The position numbers were made by a program, and so were the translations under genes. This document shows positions 50,399 through 60,416 of a stretch of DNA of 64,000 nucleotides, one piece after another. The stretch comes from an uncultured Bacteroidales bacterium (GTDB lineage: Bacteria > Bacteroidota > Bacteroidia > Bacteroidales > Bacteroidaceae), in assembly GCA_902763865.1 (NCBI GenBank), contig CACWTR010000003.1:1-64000 (forward strand), in the 5' to 3' direction. The notes below the pieces were generated by a model. It searched no databases and was not told the DNA's origin. It saw nothing but the letters and a program-made list of their open reading frames with translations. The stretch's first letter is position 1. Each line of letters starts with the position of its first letter.

Positions 50399-51213
50399 CT
50401 TCGTTTGAATAAGTCTCTGATTAGAAATTTAAATCCATATCGAATCAGGTTTAAGTCACGCTGGATAGCAGGTCTTGCCATCGTTTGGAGTATTCTCCTT
50501 TGTTCGTAGCTTTCCTGTGAATTCTCCTGTTTTTGATTTCCTTTATAAGAACCATCTAAAATTCTCTGAGGAAGCAGCTTCTGCATAAACTCCTTTCGCT
50601 CTTTGGATATTAAATCCTGATGTACGAAACTGAACCCTCCAAGATAATAGTTGGAGACGAAGAAATCCAGCTTCTGATAAGTACTCCCATTCAGCCATCG
50701 CTCGAAGAAGAACTCCCAGTCGGAGACTACCTTATGTTCTTCGTTATAGGGATGTTTCAGCAACAGTTCTCTGCGAATGAATGTGGACTGGTGATATATG
50801 GACGTTCGCATCAAGTAGTCGAGGGTCAACGGGTCGGGAGCCATCCCCTTTAGTATTTGCTTTCCAATCTCGTTGGTATGCCCGACATAGAAGTCGCACG
50901 CCCCAATGGCTGTTTCAGCCTTGGCCAACACGTTCTTATCGCAGAAAGTGTCGCCAGCGTTTAGGAAGAGGCAGTATTCTCCGCTTGCTAAGACAACAGC
51001 ATTGTTCATTGCATTATAGATGCCTTTATCTGACGCTTTTTGCTTAATACCGCGGAATTTCAAGGAATCTATATACTCCCAACTGCCATCGGACGACCCA
51101 CCATCCAGAACCACATATTCGTAATCAGCCCCTTCTTGGGAGAGGACTGATTTGGCAGTTCTCTTAAGGCCTTCCAAGTCATTCAGAACAACCGTAATGA
51201 TGGATATTTTCAT
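50395..51213 (-). CDS. Family 2 glycosyltransferase
   Basis: 272 residues from the ATG at 51213 (MKISIITVVLNDLEGLKRT). A start 10 codons upstream (51243) is less typical. GT2 motifs: LDGGSSDGSWEYI, KASDKGIYNAMNNAV and LFLNAGDTF. Same group as the genes at 45785 and 52776. First gene of a two-gene operon with the GT4 gene; a TAACTTTG element is upstream. Base composition is A+T-richer than the operon at 43-46 kb. Confidence 0.87.
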   Translation of the reverse strand: MKISIITVVLNDLEGLKRTAKSVLSQEGADYEYVVLDGGSSDGSWEYIDSLKFRGIKQKASDKGIYNAMNNAVVLASGEYCLFLNAGDTFCDKNVLAKAETAIGACDFYVGHTNEIGKQILKGMAPDPLTLDYLMRTSIYHQSTFIRRELLLKHPYNEEHKVVSDWEFFFERWLNGSTYQKLDFFVSNYYLGGFSFVHQDLISKERKEFMQKLLPQRILDGSYKGNQKQENSQESYEQRRILQTMARPAIQRDLNLIRYGFKFLIRDLFKRR

Positions 51214-51278
51214 TTTAATGAGTTTTTGACGGGAATGGGGCAAAGCCGTTGTCGTGTCGCTATTCCTTTTTATTGTGT

Positions 51279-51286
51279 CAAAGTTA
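51279..51286 (-). promoter_or_regulatory. Putative -7 element of the GT2/GT4 operon
   Basis: TAACTTTG on the minus strand, ~66 bp before the start at 51213. Divergent from the element at 51349-51356. Confidence 0.5.
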
Positions 51287-51348
51287 CAAATAATTGTCCG
51301 TTTTTTAAAACATTAGCGAATTATTATTAGCTTTTACAAAAAAAATCG

Positions 51349-51356
51349 TATCTTTG
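51349..51356 (+). promoter_or_regulatory. Putative -7 element of the plus-strand acyltransferase
   Basis: TATCTTTG, 25 bp before the ATG at 51381; the -33 region is A/T rich without a clear TTG. Confidence 0.5.
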
Positions 51357-51380
51357 TGGCTGGTTTATGACATTTGAGTT

Positions 51381-52058
51381 ATGGGATTGAGAACTTTCTT
51401 CAGAAGGAAAAGAAGAAAATGGCTGTTGAAGATATTCCCCGAATTAAGTGCCTTTATAGAACAGGGAACGTACTACTTCAATCACAGCTGTTCGACCGTT
51501 CTATCTAAGAAATGCAATGTCGCTACGCCATATCATATCTACGACAGCACTGTGGATGACTACACATATATTGCCGCAAACTCCAGAATATCAATGACAG
51601 ACGTCGGTAAGTTCTGCTCCATTGGTCCCAACCTCCTCTGCGGTTATGGAATACATCCGACTGATGGCGTCAGCACCTCGCCCATGTTCTATTCTACCCT
51701 CAAGCAAAACGGCACGACGCTCTCGAAGGAAGATAAAATTATCGAACGAAAGCGAATTATCATTGGAAACGACGTGTTCATTGGAATGAATGTTACCGTA
51801 CTCGATGGGGTAACTATTGGCGACGGTGCCATCATTGGAGCAGGAGCCGTCGTGTCGAAGGATATTCCGCCCTACGCCATTGCTGTTGGCTGCCCCATCC
51901 GCATCATCCGATACCGTTTCAATGAGGAGACCGTACAGCGGTTCTTGCACTTGAAATGGTGGGACAAGGATGAAGACTGTCTGCGCCTGGTGGAAAAACA
52001 ATTCTTCAACCCTGAGCTTTTTTTAGAGGAAGCCTCTAAATGCTGTCAGTCCTCTTAA
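51381..52058 (+). CDS. Hexapeptide-repeat O-acetyltransferase (CatB/LbH family), plus copy
   Basis: 225 residues. Left-handed beta-helix acyltransferase with repeats such as [19 protein letters not shown] (the His is the likely catalytic residue) and [29 protein letters not shown]-type ending: [17 protein letters not shown]. Probably O-acetylates a sugar of the surface glycan. It is a paralogue of the next gene, arranged tail-to-tail with stops overlapping in CTTAAG. Confidence 0.88.
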   Translation: MGLRTFFRRKRRKWLLKIFPELSAFIEQGTYYFNHSCSTVLSKKCNVATPYHIYDSTVDDYTYIAANSRISMTDVGKFCSIGPNLLCGYGIHPTDGVSTSPMFYSTLKQNGTTLSKEDKIIERKRIIIGNDVFIGMNVTVLDGVTIGDGAIIGAGAVVSKDIPPYAIAVGCPIRIIRYRFNEETVQRFLHLKWWDKDEDCLRLVEKQFFNPELFLEEASKCCQSS

Positions 52059-52759
52059 GAGTTGTCTTGAAGGAATGCTTCCACATCAAAGAAATGCTTT
52101 TCAACATCTTTTAGCCGATTATCGCTCCAGTTCCACCATGCCAGCTTAACAAGGCGATTTATCACTTCTTCGTCAAAACGATATTTCACTATTTTTATCG
52201 GACATCCTACAGCCACGGCGTATGGAGGAATATCCTTGCTTACCACAGCACCGGCTCCGATTACAGCTCCGTCACCTATAGTTACACCGTCCAGAACTGT
52301 CACATTCGCCCCAATAAAGACATCATTGCCAATATTTATTTCTTTCCTTTCCTCTATCTTGTTTGTCTTCGACAAAGAAATGCCGTTCTGCTTTGCCTTA
52401 GAATAAAACATCGGACTCGTGCTTATAGTATTTAGTGGGTGTATTCCCCAACCGCACAAGAAATTAGGACCAATAGAACAAAATTTCCCAATACTTGCCA
52501 TTGAAATGTATGAGTTCATTGATACGTATGTGTATTCTCCTATCTTTGAATCCGTAATATGATAGGGTTCATATAGCCGTGCCTTTTCAGAAATATCATT
52601 GTTTTGACTATTGTTTCTTATGAACCAACTGGCATCAAGTGTTTGGCGCAACATGTCTTGACACCAGATGATTATATTTAGTTCTGGCAAGGTATTCAAT
52701 ATCTCTTGACGACTAATCCTACTAATTATCTTTTTTCTGAACTTTCCCCAAAACGACAT
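52055..52759 (-). CDS. Hexapeptide-repeat O-acetyltransferase (CatB/LbH family), minus copy
   Basis: 234 residues from the ATG at 52759 ([10 protein letters not shown]); an upstream start at 52825 would run into the neighbouring gene. The same fold and motifs as the plus-strand copy: [48 protein letters not shown]. The two products share long identical stretches but differ strongly in base composition, this one being A+T rich. Possible substrates are sugars added by the neighbouring GT2 enzymes. Confidence 0.87.
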   Translation of the reverse strand: MSFWGKFRKKIISRISRQEILNTLPELNIIIWCQDMLRQTLDASWFIRNNSQNNDISEKARLYEPYHITDSKIGEYTYVSMNSYISMASIGKFCSIGPNFLCGWGIHPLNTISTSPMFYSKAKQNGISLSKTNKIEERKEINIGNDVFIGANVTVLDGVTIGDGAVIGAGAVVSKDIPPYAVAVGCPIKIVKYRFDEEVINRLVKLAWWNWSDNRLKDVEKHFFDVEAFLQDNS

Positions 52760-52775
52760 GGCGACATACTTAATA

Positions 52776-53702
52776 TCAGTTGATAAATTTAAAATTTTCA
52801 GGATGCAATGCATCGTACCTTTCATCTGTGTATTTTATTCTGTGCTTTTTGCTATAGAAACACTTGTCAAACAGACTTCCCAGTGATATCATTAACTGCA
52901 TGTTTTTTCTAACGAACCAGTTGTTACGACTCAACACAATACTTGCACGAATAAGCGGCTTGCTCAAGAACTGTGCATGGAGCTTTTTTACATAATGCTC
53001 CAGAGCTCTATTATATGTTTCGTTAAAAAGAAGCGGCTTAACATATTCAGGCAGTAGTTCCTCGAACACTTTCTCCCTCTCCTCCTTGGCCTCCTGAAGC
53101 TTTGTACTACCTATACCGTCAAGCATGAAGATACACATAACTATCGACTTATGGACAAATAATTTCCCTTGCATTATCCATACTATCCACGCTCTCCAAT
53201 CAGAAACAATCTTGTAGTCTGTGCTGTACCCGTTAGATTCGGTAAGAAGTTGTCGTTTAATAAATGTAGCTTGATGACAAATACTTCTTTCTACAAAGAA
53301 ATCTAACGTTAGTTTATCTGGATAGGTCATATCAAAAGATTTGCCAGTCCCTCTAAAAACAGCATCGCAATATACGATGTCCGCTTCTGGCATTTCAGAA
53401 AAGAGGCGTGTCAGTACATCATCTTCATATAAAGAATCTCCGCTGTTTAAGAAAAGACACCACCTTCCACAAGCATGAGACAAACCCTTATTCATGGCAT
53501 CATAAATTCCACTGTCCGGCTCACTGCACCAGAAATCCGGCTGTCGTTTCAACGATTTCAGGTATTCACTAGTGCCATCGTTACTGCCACCGTCTATAAC
53601 AATCCACTCGTAATCCGAAAAGTTCTGCCTCTGAATGCTACGTGTCGTTCGCTTTAATCCATTTAGATTTTTATACGTTATCGTAATAATAGATAGTGTC
53701 AT
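52776..53702 (-). CDS. Family 2 glycosyltransferase
   Basis: 308 residues. N-terminal [48 protein letters not shown] and [13 protein letters not shown] are the WcaA-type GT2 pattern. The C-terminal ~90 residues are basic and helical, possibly membrane-associating. It lies 16 bp before the minus-strand acetyltransferase on the same strand, so the two are likely co-expressed. A+T-rich coding sequence. Confidence 0.87.
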   Translation of the reverse strand: MTLSIITITYKNLNGLKRTTRSIQRQNFSDYEWIVIDGGSNDGTSEYLKSLKRQPDFWCSEPDSGIYDAMNKGLSHACGRWCLFLNSGDSLYEDDVLTRLFSEMPEADIVYCDAVFRGTGKSFDMTYPDKLTLDFFVERSICHQATFIKRQLLTESNGYSTDYKIVSDWRAWIVWIMQGKLFVHKSIVMCIFMLDGIGSTKLQEAKEEREKVFEELLPEYVKPLLFNETYNRALEHYVKKLHAQFLSKPLIRASIVLSRNNWFVRKNMQLMISLGSLFDKCFYSKKHRIKYTDERYDALHPENFKFIN

Positions 53703-53746
53703 CGTTCCAGTTTTTTTATATTATGATTCTCCTGTTCCTTTACTTA

Positions 53747-54586
53747 TTACGCCCATTTCATCGCTTTCAGTATTCGTACAAGCATTCCTATTCCCCAAAA
53801 TTTTCTTCGGTTGAACATGCCATTTCCATACAGTCTTTTCATGTCGTTAGGATATAGTTGCAATCCTTGTTTGTAAAGCATATAGATTGCATATTGTTCC
53901 ATCAGGCTTTTTCCTTCTATTGATAGATGTCCTATAAAATCTTCTGAAATATCCTTGCAAGGTGCGCTCGCGGATAAAGTTGATATGTTATAAGACATTA
54001 CAGGTGCTGGATCGCGGTAACATTTTGTTGTGCGCATAATATCAAACAGGCTTTCCGCATCCTCATATCTTCTTAGACTTTCATTAAATGGGTACTTTTT
54101 TATTAGCGTTTTTCTAAATATGGCAGCTCCCGCACGCGGCATTAGTACTTTCGAGTTCCATGCCAAAAAATTATCATGCACAACACCTCGTTTATAAGCA
54201 GAAGAATACAGAAATTTCTGTTCTCCGTTATATAAGTAATGATTACAGCAGAAGAAGGAATACTGGGGGTTGTTTTCTATGAGATATGCAAAATGACGAA
54301 TGGCGTATGGTTCCAAGAAATCATCTGCGTCCAAAAAAACAATCCAATCTCCTGTAGAAAAGTTGACTCCATAATTTCTGGCAGACGCTGGTCCACCATT
54401 ATGTTTTGACACAAGATGAATCTTTTCTGATTTTACATCGAGAACTTTGCTGGAACTAGAATCTGTTGACCCATCATCAACTACAATAACTTCAAAACTT
54501 TCATAGTCTTGGTTTAATACCGAATCTATGGTCTTGAGGATGATGTTTTCCTTGTTAAATAAGGGAATAATAACTGATATCTTCAT
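53747..54586 (-). CDS. Family 2 glycosyltransferase
   Basis: 279 residues. MKISVIIPLFNKENIILKT, VVDDGSTDSS, GGPASARNYGVNFSTGDWIV and FLDADDFLEPYAI show the GT2 GT-A fold and DxD-type metal site. Belongs to the A+T-rich run of genes; 44 bp upstream of the next gene on the same strand. Confidence 0.88.
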   Translation of the reverse strand: MKISVIIPLFNKENIILKTIDSVLNQDYESFEVIVVDDGSTDSSSSKVLDVKSEKIHLVSKHNGGPASARNYGVNFSTGDWIVFLDADDFLEPYAIRHFAYLIENNPQYSFFCCNHYLYNGEQKFLYSSAYKRGVVHDNFLAWNSKVLMPRAGAAIFRKTLIKKYPFNESLRRYEDAESLFDIMRTTKCYRDPAPVMSYNISTLSASAPCKDISEDFIGHLSIEGKSLMEQYAIYMLYKQGLQLYPNDMKRLYGNGMFNRRKFWGIGMLVRILKAMKWA

Positions 54587-54626
54587 TTTAATTGTAGTTA
54601 TTGGTGCCGAAATATAATCCCATTTA

Positions 54627-55901
54627 CTAATGTAGCAGCAGGATGGAAATTAGAATAATTATCAAAAAAGCCACTATTGTTCCACGTTTCCAATAAATCA
54701 GTTTTTTTTGTAGAATGGAGATTGTATGTAACTGACCTTGTATTGTTTGCTCCAAACTCGATATTGTTTTCTTTTGGCTCAAGTTTGATTGTTTGTAGAT
54801 TTCTATCTCGCCTTCCAGAGATTTTTTATCTATATACTGTGTTCCATATAGATAAAAGAATTGGCGATTGCGGTATTCTTCAGAAAATACCACCTCTTCT
54901 TGTTGTTCTGTATCGTAAAGAAACAAGTCATTACCTGCGACTGAATATCTTATATTTAGTTCATAAGGACGAAGCTGCAAGCCAAAGGACTTGACAACCT
55001 TAAACGGCAACAACAGCCTTGAAAGCCAGTAGCGACATGCTTTCCTGTTCCCGCTATCACCGTAGTAATCAATGCACAATTCGTCATGAGACATCCCAAG
55101 CCACTCATAAATTCTTTGATTCTCAAAATAGGTATCATACTTAACTGTTGGGTGAAAATGTGACCGTATCTCAATTTCTAAGGACATTGGAGTTTGGAAC
55201 AAAGGTGTTGAATCCTTCACATGTTCGCCGACATCCGAAAAACATGAAGTATAGGAAATGTACGGATAGATAAAGTACTTGTCCTTTTCTATGCAATACC
55301 TTGTATGGTATTTGAGCCATGATTTGTTGGACCAACCGCAGATTGAACTTGGAAGATGAGGCATCATACCAAATTCACCACTGTTTTCGTCATACCATAC
55401 TTTGAATTCGTTCCATGCCTCTCGCATCCATACTTGTCCCCATGACTGTGCGTTTTGCATCATAAAGACATCGCTGTCTTCCTTAAGTGGAATAAAAGGT
55501 TGCGTACTATGATAATTAATATGAAAACTATAGAGACTGATACCTGCAATTTCTTTTCTGTTAGCATACTCTTCGACTGCTGCACGGGCAAACAGCATGA
55601 ATCCTGGAGCAACAATAATATCATCTTCTAGCATAATAACTGCATCATGCTTCTTCAGTAGGTTACCACAATTAATAACATGTTTCCTTAAACCGAGGTT
55701 TTCTTCATGCAAGATTACTTCCTTGTCACCAAACTTCCATATATATTCTTCAGCACATTTTTCAACTGCATTTGTATCGCTCTTGTCAACACTGATGTAC
55801 AATTTCACCGCACAAGGATACACTGCATTATCTAAAGAAGACAGCAATCTTTTTAGAGAGGCAAGGCGATTAAATGCAATTACACAAATAGCTATGTCCA
55901 T
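54627..55901 (-). CDS. Glycosyltransferase with C-terminal coiled coil and membrane anchor
   Basis: 424 residues. The N-terminal MDIAICVIAFNRLASLKRLL, YISVDKSD and VIMLEDDIIVAPGFM (metal site EDD) resemble GNT-I-like or GT2 enzymes of Bacteroidota. After residue ~300 a linker leads to a predicted coiled coil (~360-395) and a terminal hydrophobic helix (GTIVAFLIIILISILLLH), which suggests anchoring to the inner membrane by its tail, an uncommon layout. First gene of the A+T-rich minus-strand run. TATCTTTG is upstream. Confidence 0.82.
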   Translation of the reverse strand: MDIAICVIAFNRLASLKRLLSSLDNAVYPCAVKLYISVDKSDTNAVEKCAEEYIWKFGDKEVILHEENLGLRKHVINCGNLLKKHDAVIMLEDDIIVAPGFMLFARAAVEEYANRKEIAGISLYSFHINYHSTQPFIPLKEDSDVFMMQNAQSWGQVWMREAWNEFKVWYDENSGEFGMMPHLPSSICGWSNKSWLKYHTRYCIEKDKYFIYPYISYTSCFSDVGEHVKDSTPLFQTPMSLEIEIRSHFHPTVKYDTYFENQRIYEWLGMSHDELCIDYYGDSGNRKACRYWLSRLLLPFKVVKSFGLQLRPYELNIRYSVAGNDLFLYDTEQQEEVVFSEEYRNRQFFYLYGTQYIDKKSLEGEIEIYKQSNLSQKKTISSLEQTIQGQLHTISILQKKLIYWKRGTIVAFLIIILISILLLH

Positions 55902-55927
55902 GTGTTTTTATAGTTGAAAAGTGTTTA

Positions 55928-55935
55928 CAAAGATA
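55928..55935 (-). promoter_or_regulatory. Putative -7 element of the A+T-rich glycosyltransferase run
   Basis: TATCTTTG on the minus strand, ~27 bp before the start at 55901; no convincing -33 partner. Confidence 0.45.
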
Positions 55936-56242
55936 TGAATAATATCTGAAAGAGAAAAACTATTAAGCATTAAATACTAATTTTTTCAAAAGCAGTTGGA
56001 TTCTTATTGCATATATGGTTTGATTGTTTTAATGATTATCTTTTTTACCACCTTTGCTCTTGTGTTTCCGTGTAACGTACCTATATTCCCTCATGGACGA
56101 TGGGTTTATAATTAAACAATTCCTATTTCCGGAGGTTGCTTTTTCGCTCTTTTCTTATTTTCCTTTACCTGATATCTTACTTTTTCTATGTTAAATTCAT
56201 CCGCAAGCTTATAGCCAAAATGTCAAGGATCAGTTGGGATGG
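55936..56242. other. A+T-rich gene-free stretch
   Basis: About 300 bp without a credible reading frame, repeat array or hairpin terminator. It lies between the ABC exporter stop and the start of the glycosyltransferase run and marks the change from A+T-rich back to G+C-rich DNA. Confidence 0.4.
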
Positions 56243-58078
56243 CTACAATTGCTGCATGTCGTAGAGGCGTTTGTAGTAGCCGTTTTTGGCGATGAGGTCA
56301 TCGTGGGTGCCGCTTTCGACGATCTGGCCTTCGTGGAGGACGTGGATGATGTCGGCGTTCTTGATGGTTGAGAGGCGGTGCGCGATGGCTATGGTGGTGC
56401 GCGACTTCATGAGGCGGTCGAGGGCTTCCTGCACAAGGTGCTCGCTTTCGGTGTCGAGGGCTGAGGTGGCTTCGTCGAGGATGAGGATGGGCGGGTTCTT
56501 GAGGATGGCCCGTGCGATGCTGACACGCTGCCGCTGTCCGCCGGAGAGCCTGCCGCCGCGGTCACCTATCATGGTGTCGTAGCCCTTTTCGGTTTCCATG
56601 ATGAAGTCGTGTGCGTTGGCTATCTTGGCAGCTTCGATGACTTGCTCCATGGTGGCGTTCTCTACGCCGAAGGTGATGTTATTATAGAAGGTGTCGTTGA
56701 AGAGGATGGCTTCCTGATTGACGTTGCCGATGAGGGAGCGGAGGTCATGGATGCGGACGTCGCGAATATCTTTGCCGTCGATGAATATCTGTCCCTGGCA
56801 TACATCGTGGTAGCGGGGGATGAGATCGACGAGGGTAGATTTTCCTGAGCCTGACTGTCCGACGAGGGCGACGGTCTTGCCCTTCGGTATGGTGAGGTTG
56901 ATGTGCTTGAGGACGTCGCGCCCTTCGTTGTAATAGAACGAGACGTCGCACAGCTCTACTTTCTCTTCGAATCCGTTCAACGGCTTTGGTTCGGCTTTCT
57001 CCTTGATGGGGTTTTCGGCTTTGAGAACGTAGTCGATACGCTCCATCGAGGCAAGTCCCATAGGTATCATGTAGGCCTGGCGCGTGAGGTCCTTGATGGG
57101 GTTGATGACGCTGTAGAGGATGACCATGTAGAAGATGAAGGTGGAGGCGTCGATGAAGCCATCGCCTGTCAGGATGAGCCACCCGCCGAAGAGCAGTACG
57201 ATGACGATGATGAGTGTGCCCATCGTCTCGGAGACGGGGTGTGCGGCGTTGATACGCATCATCATACCTATCATGCCTCGGCGGAACTCATTATTTATAT
57301 AGTTGAAGCGGCGGGCCATCTTGTCTTCGGCGATGAAGGCCTTGACGATGCGCAGTCCGCTGAGCGTCTCTTCTATCTGAGCCATGATTTCGGAGAGTCC
57401 TGCCTGGACGCTTGCCGACTGGTTCTTGAGACGCTTGGTGACGCTTCCCATGAGCCATGCGGCGGGCGGTGTGACGATGAGGACGAAGACGGTGAGCTGC
57501 CAGCTGACGGAGAAGAGGGTGATGAAGCAGATGATGATGGCTATGGGCTGCTGGATGAGGGTGGAGATGGCGGAGGTGACGGAGCTCTCCACTATCTGTA
57601 TGTCGGTGCTCATGCGGACGATGATGTCGCCCTTCCTTTCAGCGGAGAAGAAGCTGAGGGGCAGACGCATGATTTTATTGTACATGTCCATGCGTATGTC
57701 GCGGACCACGCCGGTTGAAAGTGGCAGCATGATGTTGGCGGCCCCCCAGTAGCCGATGCACTTCAGGGCGGTCATGAAGACGAGTATGCCTCCCATGAGA
57801 CAGAGGGTGAGGAATGCGCCGTGGAGGGAGATGAGTTCCTGCACCCAGGCGTAGGCGTTGTTGACGATGAGGTCCTTGTTGAGGGTCTGCCAGGTCCAGG
57901 GCTGATAGGTATAAACGTTCTGGTCTATCTTGAAGAGGATATTCAGAATGGGGATGAGCACTACGAAGGAGAAGACGTTGAGCCACTGTGCCACGATGTT
58001 GAGCACGATGGACCAGAGGATGTACATCTTGTAGGGCTGGAAGTAGCGCCGGACTATATCGAGGAATTGTTTTATCAT
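56243..58078 (-). CDS. ABC exporter, fused permease and ATPase (MsbA-like)
   Basis: 611 residues, the usual size of half-transporters. The N-terminal ABC-transporter membrane domain (~15-330) has six helices. The ATPase domain has Walker A GQSGSGKSTLVDL (~405), signature LSGGQRQRVSIARAI (~510) and Walker B ILILDEATSALD (~530). It probably works as a dimer flipping a lipid-linked molecule; its place between the glycosyltransferases and the sulfatase-fold transferase suggests lipid A/LPS. Starts 7 bp after the transferase stop, so one operon. Confidence 0.92.
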   Translation of the reverse strand: MIKQFLDIVRRYFQPYKMYILWSIVLNIVAQWLNVFSFVVLIPILNILFKIDQNVYTYQPWTWQTLNKDLIVNNAYAWVQELISLHGAFLTLCLMGGILVFMTALKCIGYWGAANIMLPLSTGVVRDIRMDMYNKIMRLPLSFFSAERKGDIIVRMSTDIQIVESSVTSAISTLIQQPIAIIICFITLFSVSWQLTVFVLIVTPPAAWLMGSVTKRLKNQSASVQAGLSEIMAQIEETLSGLRIVKAFIAEDKMARRFNYINNEFRRGMIGMMMRINAAHPVSETMGTLIIVIVLLFGGWLILTGDGFIDASTFIFYMVILYSVINPIKDLTRQAYMIPMGLASMERIDYVLKAENPIKEKAEPKPLNGFEEKVELCDVSFYYNEGRDVLKHINLTIPKGKTVALVGQSGSGKSTLVDLIPRYHDVCQGQIFIDGKDIRDVRIHDLRSLIGNVNQEAILFNDTFYNNITFGVENATMEQVIEAAKIANAHDFIMETEKGYDTMIGDRGGRLSGGQRQRVSIARAILKNPPILILDEATSALDTESEHLVQEALDRLMKSRTTIAIAHRLSTIKNADIIHVLHEGQIVESGTHDDLIAKNGYYKRLYDMQQL

Positions 58079-58085
58079 GTCGGGT

Positions 58086-59903
58086 TTATTGGGCTAATAG
58101 GTTGCCGAGGTGGTCGTAGCTGGTCTGCAGGATGGCTTTGGCGCGGAGGATGCGAAGGCCGTCGTCTGCAGGTTGCTCTGTCAATGCATTGTCTGCGCCC
58201 AGCTCGCAAATGCTGGTTCCTGTGCTGTCGGCAAAGAGGATGCCGTCGGGCCAGTTGCAATAGACGAAGGGATAGGTGTAGGTACGGCTCAGCACGTTGC
58301 GGCTCCAGGGGAAGTCATCGTGGGGGATGCCCATCTGCGAGAGCAGCGTAGCGGGCAGGTCGCTTTGGTTCATGAGGATGTCCATGCGTCGGGGCTTGCG
58401 TATGGCACCGCCCGTCCAGAGCATGGGGGCATGGAAGAAGCCGGGGTCGTCGTAGCTCTGCCTGTAGAGATAGCCGTGGTCGGGCAGCATGATGACGAGC
58501 AGGTTCTGCCATTGCGGGAGCCGTCTGAGACTATCTACCATGCAGGCGACGCTGTAGTCGGTATAGGCAAAGGCATTGAGAATCTTGTCGTCCAGACGAT
58601 GGTAGGGCACGTTCCACGGCTCGTGGCTGGAGATGGTCTGCACTGCCATGAAGTGGTGTCCTTCCTTCCATTGGGAGACGAGTTCCACGGCTTTCTGGCA
58701 GGAGATGCTGTCGTAGATGCCCCAGCTGTTCCTCTCGGCTTCGGCGGGAAAGGCGGTGTCGTCGAAGAGATGGCGGAAGCTCATGTCCTCGAGGTACTGA
58801 CGCTTGCCCATGTTGCTCATCCGTCCGGCATAGATGTAGGCCGTCCTGTAGCCTTCACTTTCCAGGGAGCGGGCGATGGAGGGGAGTGCCGGATGAAATT
58901 TAGTCTGCCTCATGAGGCCGACGTCGGGGTAGCTCAGCCATCCGCTGTAGGCAGACACTGTTCCCCGGTCCGTCCGGAAGGAGTTGCTGTAGAAGTTCTG
59001 CCAGAAGATGCCTTCGGGGATGAGGCGGCTCCATCCGGGTGCAACGCCGGGCAGTCCTCCGAGCTCCTGGACGAAGCGGCTGCCGAAGCTTTCAATGAAG
59101 ACTATCAGGATGTCGGGGCGCTGCGAAAGGAGCAGCGTGTCCTGTATGTCGTCGGCAGGCTCAGGGTAGAGTCCGCGGAAGAGGTCTTCGCGGTCAGGCT
59201 CGGAAAGGAGGTCATAGCGCTTGGCATAGTCCAGGCTGAAGCGGACGCTTTGGGCGAAGGCATAGACGGGATTGACGGCGGCATGGTTTGCAAGCATCCG
59301 ACGCGGATGGCCTTGGCTGTAGGCATCGCCCTGCTGCATGAAGCAGACAGCCGAGACGAGCAGGAAGGTCCAGATGATGCTGACGTTGCGCATCCAGAGG
59401 CGCTCGCTGCGGCCTGCCGGGAGCCGCTTGGGGGTGAGCAGGATGCAGGGAACTGTGGTCCAGAGAGCCAGCGCGATGAAGAAGGCGATTCGCACCAGGA
59501 TGTATGCGATGCTGACGCTGTTGGTGGTGCCTTCGGGCGAGGCGGCATAGCTGAGTACCACCATGCCGAGCTTGAAGTGCCAGTACTCGTACATCACGGC
59601 ATCGCCCACGATGATGGCTGCCAGGGACAGCCCCATGACTACATAGTACGGCGCGAGCCAGGCCCTGACATTCATCCGGGGTCGGCGCATGGCGAGCAGC
59701 CCCACGAGCCAGGGCACGACGAGCAACACGGCTGCCACCATAAGGTCGTGCCCCACGAAGCCACGCCAGCAGGCTGCGGCAGCGTCGGTGAATGACAGCT
59801 GCTCCACACTGCTGTTGTTCAGGATGAACCCCACCCTTCCCATCAGGAAGATGAGGAGCAGATGGCAGTATAGGTACTCCAGATAGTGTATGTCTCGCTT
59901 CAT
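58086..59903 (-). CDS. LTA-synthase/phosphoethanolamine-transferase family membrane protein
   Basis: 605 residues from the ATG at 59903, which overlaps the RNase H stop (ATGA). Five hydrophobic helices fill residues ~1-185, followed by a sulfatase-fold extracytoplasmic domain. Key motifs: VFIESFGSRF (metal-binding Glu), RTDRGTVSAYSGW (the Thr that takes the phospho group), ISSHEPWNVPY and MLPDHGYLY. Such enzymes transfer phosphoethanolamine or phosphoglycerol to lipid A or glycans in the periplasm. The exact donor is not clear. It may alter surface charge. Confidence 0.87.
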   Translation of the reverse strand: MKRDIHYLEYLYCHLLLIFLMGRVGFILNNSSVEQLSFTDAAAACWRGFVGHDLMVAAVLLVVPWLVGLLAMRRPRMNVRAWLAPYYVVMGLSLAAIIVGDAVMYEYWHFKLGMVVLSYAASPEGTTNSVSIAYILVRIAFFIALALWTTVPCILLTPKRLPAGRSERLWMRNVSIIWTFLLVSAVCFMQQGDAYSQGHPRRMLANHAAVNPVYAFAQSVRFSLDYAKRYDLLSEPDREDLFRGLYPEPADDIQDTLLLSQRPDILIVFIESFGSRFVQELGGLPGVAPGWSRLIPEGIFWQNFYSNSFRTDRGTVSAYSGWLSYPDVGLMRQTKFHPALPSIARSLESEGYRTAYIYAGRMSNMGKRQYLEDMSFRHLFDDTAFPAEAERNSWGIYDSISCQKAVELVSQWKEGHHFMAVQTISSHEPWNVPYHRLDDKILNAFAYTDYSVACMVDSLRRLPQWQNLLVIMLPDHGYLYRQSYDDPGFFHAPMLWTGGAIRKPRRMDILMNQSDLPATLLSQMGIPHDDFPWSRNVLSRTYTYPFVYCNWPDGILFADSTGTSICELGADNALTEQPADDGLRILRAKAILQTSYDHLGNLLAQ

Positions 59904-60331
59904 TTCTTTCTTCCAAAGTCGGCGGGTATCTCGCCCCACTCTTCCGTGTTCCACTTCAGCACCTGGGCATGACGCGGGTTCTGCCAGAGCCAGTTCTCGG
60001 CACGGACGACGAGGTCGAGCACCTGAGCCGTCTGCGGGTTGCGTTGCAGGGTGGTCTTTGCCTTCTTGTTCCTGACCCAGGCCATGCCGCTGACGCTATC
60101 GCTATAGACTTTCATCTGCCAGCCGTTCTTCTTGATGAGCGCGAGGGCATGGACGATAGCCAGGAACTCGCCTATGTTGTTCGTGCCGGGGACAGGACCG
60201 AAGTGGAAGAGGCGCTGCTCGTTGCCGAGATAGACGCCCTGATACTCCATTGCGCCGGGATTGCCGCTGCACCCGGCATCGACGGCTATGGCGTTGAAAT
60301 CGACCTTGTCCTTCAGTAATTCATAATCCAT
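59900..60331 (-). CDS. Ribonuclease H
   Basis: 143 residues. Degrades RNA in RNA-DNA hybrids. The RNase H acidic residues are visible: Asp in AIAVDAGCSGNPG, Glu in NNIGEFLAIVHAL, Asp in MKVYSDSVSGMAWV, and a final Asp in EIPADFG. The basic handle loop of E. coli RNase HI is not evident. Overlaps the sulfatase-fold gene by 4 bp and likely shares its transcript. Confidence 0.88.
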   Translation of the reverse strand: MDYELLKDKVDFNAIAVDAGCSGNPGAMEYQGVYLGNEQRLFHFGPVPGTNNIGEFLAIVHALALIKKNGWQMKVYSDSVSGMAWVRNKKAKTTLQRNPQTAQVLDLVVRAENWLWQNPRHAQVLKWNTEEWGEIPADFGRKK

Positions 60332-60410
60332 ATTTCACAATTCATAATTTCGCGGCGAGGAACTCCTTCCTCCCCGGGGCTGTTCCCCTCTTCCCGGAGA
60401 GGGGTGAGGC
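60318..60410. repeat. A/T repeat plus G/C-rich palindromic element behind argS
   Basis: An AATTCATAATCC/AATTCATAATTT repeat is followed by a G/C-rich hairpin (60385-60404, CCCCTCTTCCCGGAGAGGGG). The G/C part belongs to the same family as the element within argS (60672-60780) and the CCCCTTACGGGGAGG stretches at 3847 and 11657. Confidence 0.6.
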
Positions 60411-60416
60411 TGTTCT

